From NCBI GenBank assembly GCA_031763025.1, contig JASSKH010000029.1, positions 9,344,571-9,408,570 on the forward strand: DNA of 64,000 nucleotides. Direction: 5' to 3'. Below the pieces are notes generated by a model, which was not told the DNA's origin, did not search any database, and saw only the letters and a list, made by a program, of their open reading frames with translations. Shown here in pieces: positions 62,526-64,000 of the stretch (the stretch's first letter is position 1; each line of letters opens with the position of its first letter). Origin of the DNA: Macrocystis pyrifera. Taxonomy: Eukaryota; Sar; Phaeophyceae; Laminariales; Laminariaceae. Position numbers and translations under genes: made by a program.

Positions 62526-64000
62526 GCCGTTCTATCGCCGAGCGTGAAGCCAAGTGCTTGATAGAATTGTCATACTTGCGTCCTTGCTGTATAGAGCTTG
62601 TTGGGTATTGCTTACGCGCTTTTTTTCAACTTGTGGGCGAATGATTGCTCCAGACTGCGAGATATGTATGTGACATAAGGATATAAGGCCCCTGACAAAC
62701 ACCGATGATATCCGGCACTCAAATTTTCCCGCTCTAGATATGAAAAACTTCAACCTGCACACTCGCCTTCTTTTGGCCGTTGTTCGGTTACGTCTGGGCA
62801 AGGGAACGGCAGCGGCTGTGTCGCAGCTAAGGAGTCCCTGGGCACCATACAAACAATCAATCGCTCTACGATACGAGCGTGTGTTTCACGCATTCGTCGA
62901 CCTTGTATGGGAGAAGGGATACCTCAAAGCGCCAACGTTGTTCATCAATATCCGTCGCATGACTATCGAAGATACTATAGTAATTTGGATCATTTGGTCT
63001 CCGTTCTGCATGAGTACGACTTGTTCCGCACATTAAGCACGATCTGTACTATCTGAGCGACAATATCACATCAACCACTTGTACGATGAATCCATGAGTT
63101 GTTGCTCTCGGAAATGGAACTGTTTCACAGGACCAATTCGCCTCTGTCGTCCTCCACCTCCGATAACGTCGGATCGCCCTGCTCCTCAGGTGAACAAACC
63201 TCGGCGCATTCCGTAACAGAATGTGCAAGGAATTGGAAACTAATTCGAGTCGCAGTACAGGCATAGTGGAAGAGGCAAGCTCGAGGGGTCTAGTTTAAAC
63301 GACGATTGCTCGGAAGTAAAGGATACTCCGCTTGATATGTAACTTTGCTGTCCACCGCTATCGGGGAACGCCCGTTGTCCGCGGCAGGTGGAGTGACATA
63401 TCACATCATTGCCATCACATTTAGTTTTCGCAGCAGCGGTTTGTCGTTATCGAATCAGCGTAGAAAGAAAACAGCAGGCCCACCAAGACAATACTACGAG
63501 CTGAGGCAGCCGCCGCGGAGGCCGTGGCTCCCAGTGTCTCGGAAGGAGTTGAGCTCTCGGAGTTATATCTGTACATTGCGATCACTTCTGCGCCAGGCTC
63601 TATCTCCGATCGAAGTTTGCTACAGGGCACCCAAAAAGAACGTAACTATTGCTGTACTCCAGTAGTATAGAAGACCATGTTTATGATTTCAGCGACAACG
63701 GCACACATGTGCACCCAGGCGCAGGATAACTAAGGGCGACCGCTCACCCAGGCGGGCGGTTCAGCGGTGGCCGGTGGGTTGGGGTGTGATCGGCGGCAAG
63801 TGGTTCAACCATAGCTGGCGGGGGTGGACGCGATTGGCGTACTCGTGTACTGTAGTTGTTCCATGCTCTTTTCGTATCCAGTACGTTTGATTCGTTTCTT
63901 AGTTGTTCTTTTCGCTTTTGATCTACGCACTTGACGGACTCAAGTTGACGACACTCATAATTATCGTGCTTAGCGAGGTTCTAGCGATAATTTTACAATA

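Larger units (their letters stand above)
60088..64000. repeat. Right copy of large dispersed block (continues beyond the window)
   Basis: Direct paralogue of 1772-7760 without its 4600-6641 segment. It includes the conserved peptide-like stretch ending DLNVSSDD (60300-60380, also present in the left copy at 2010-2080 but in a different frame context), the GGAAGCTTCC minisatellite, the conserved minus-strand open frame, and at its end the ~45-base CAAGTTGACGACACTC motif. The window ends inside the block. Confidence 0.8.

Overview
The window looks like a repeat-dominated piece of a eukaryotic nuclear genome, most probably from a brown alga. The best lineage marker is an intronless minus-strand gene at 16253-17269. 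It encodes a string of cysteine/histidine units spaced exactly as in the EsV-1-7 family (C-x4-C-x16-C-x2-H-x12), which is greatly expanded in brown algae and was first named from the Ectocarpus virus EsV-1. Nothing looks bacterial in layout: there are no operons or Shine-Dalgarno-led gene runs, and no rRNA was seen. Only two stretches look like ordinary cellular genes: the EsV-1-7 gene and a compact endonuclease/exonuclease/phosphatase (EEP) gene at 21262-21861. Spliced genes with short exons could be missed without a splice-aware search.

Layout. 660-1545 is a 218-bp tandem array. 1772-7760 is the left copy of a large dispersed block whose right copy occupies 60088-64000, in direct orientation and running off the window. 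Both copies carry a 30-31 bp minisatellite built on GGAAGCTTCC and CCATGG; the left copy has about 2.04 kb (4600-6641) that the right lacks. 7761-14334 has no convincing gene. 14335-15638 is a complete miniature LTR element with a GATCT target-site duplication, lying about 0.6 kb beyond the 3' end of the EsV-1-7 gene. 18420-30950 alternates gene-poor DNA, the EEP gene, minisatellites (including a 43-bp family that flips orientation) and a SINE-like repeat.

31014-48677 is the most structured part: two nearly identical copies of the 5' half of one Ty3-type retroelement (LTR, primer-binding site, long repeat-filled leader, gag) facing each other around a 2.34-kb loop that holds protease, reverse transcriptase and part of RNase H. 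An intact 5.76-kb chromodomain Ty3 element with near-identical LTRs sits inside the left arm only. The right arm preserves the empty target site, so the insertion is resolved to the base and must postdate the inverted arrangement. If transcribed through, the inverted repeat would make a long hairpin RNA.

49305-49885 is a fold-back repeat. 50255-54230 is a decayed Ty1/copia element on the minus strand. 54440-55290 is an inverted fragment related to the block at 59840-60330, internally duplicated with a 285-bp period. 56430-57780 is a T-rich tandem array. The relationships suggest a low-constraint or low-recombination region that keeps receiving recent insertions, but that is inference from the repeats alone.
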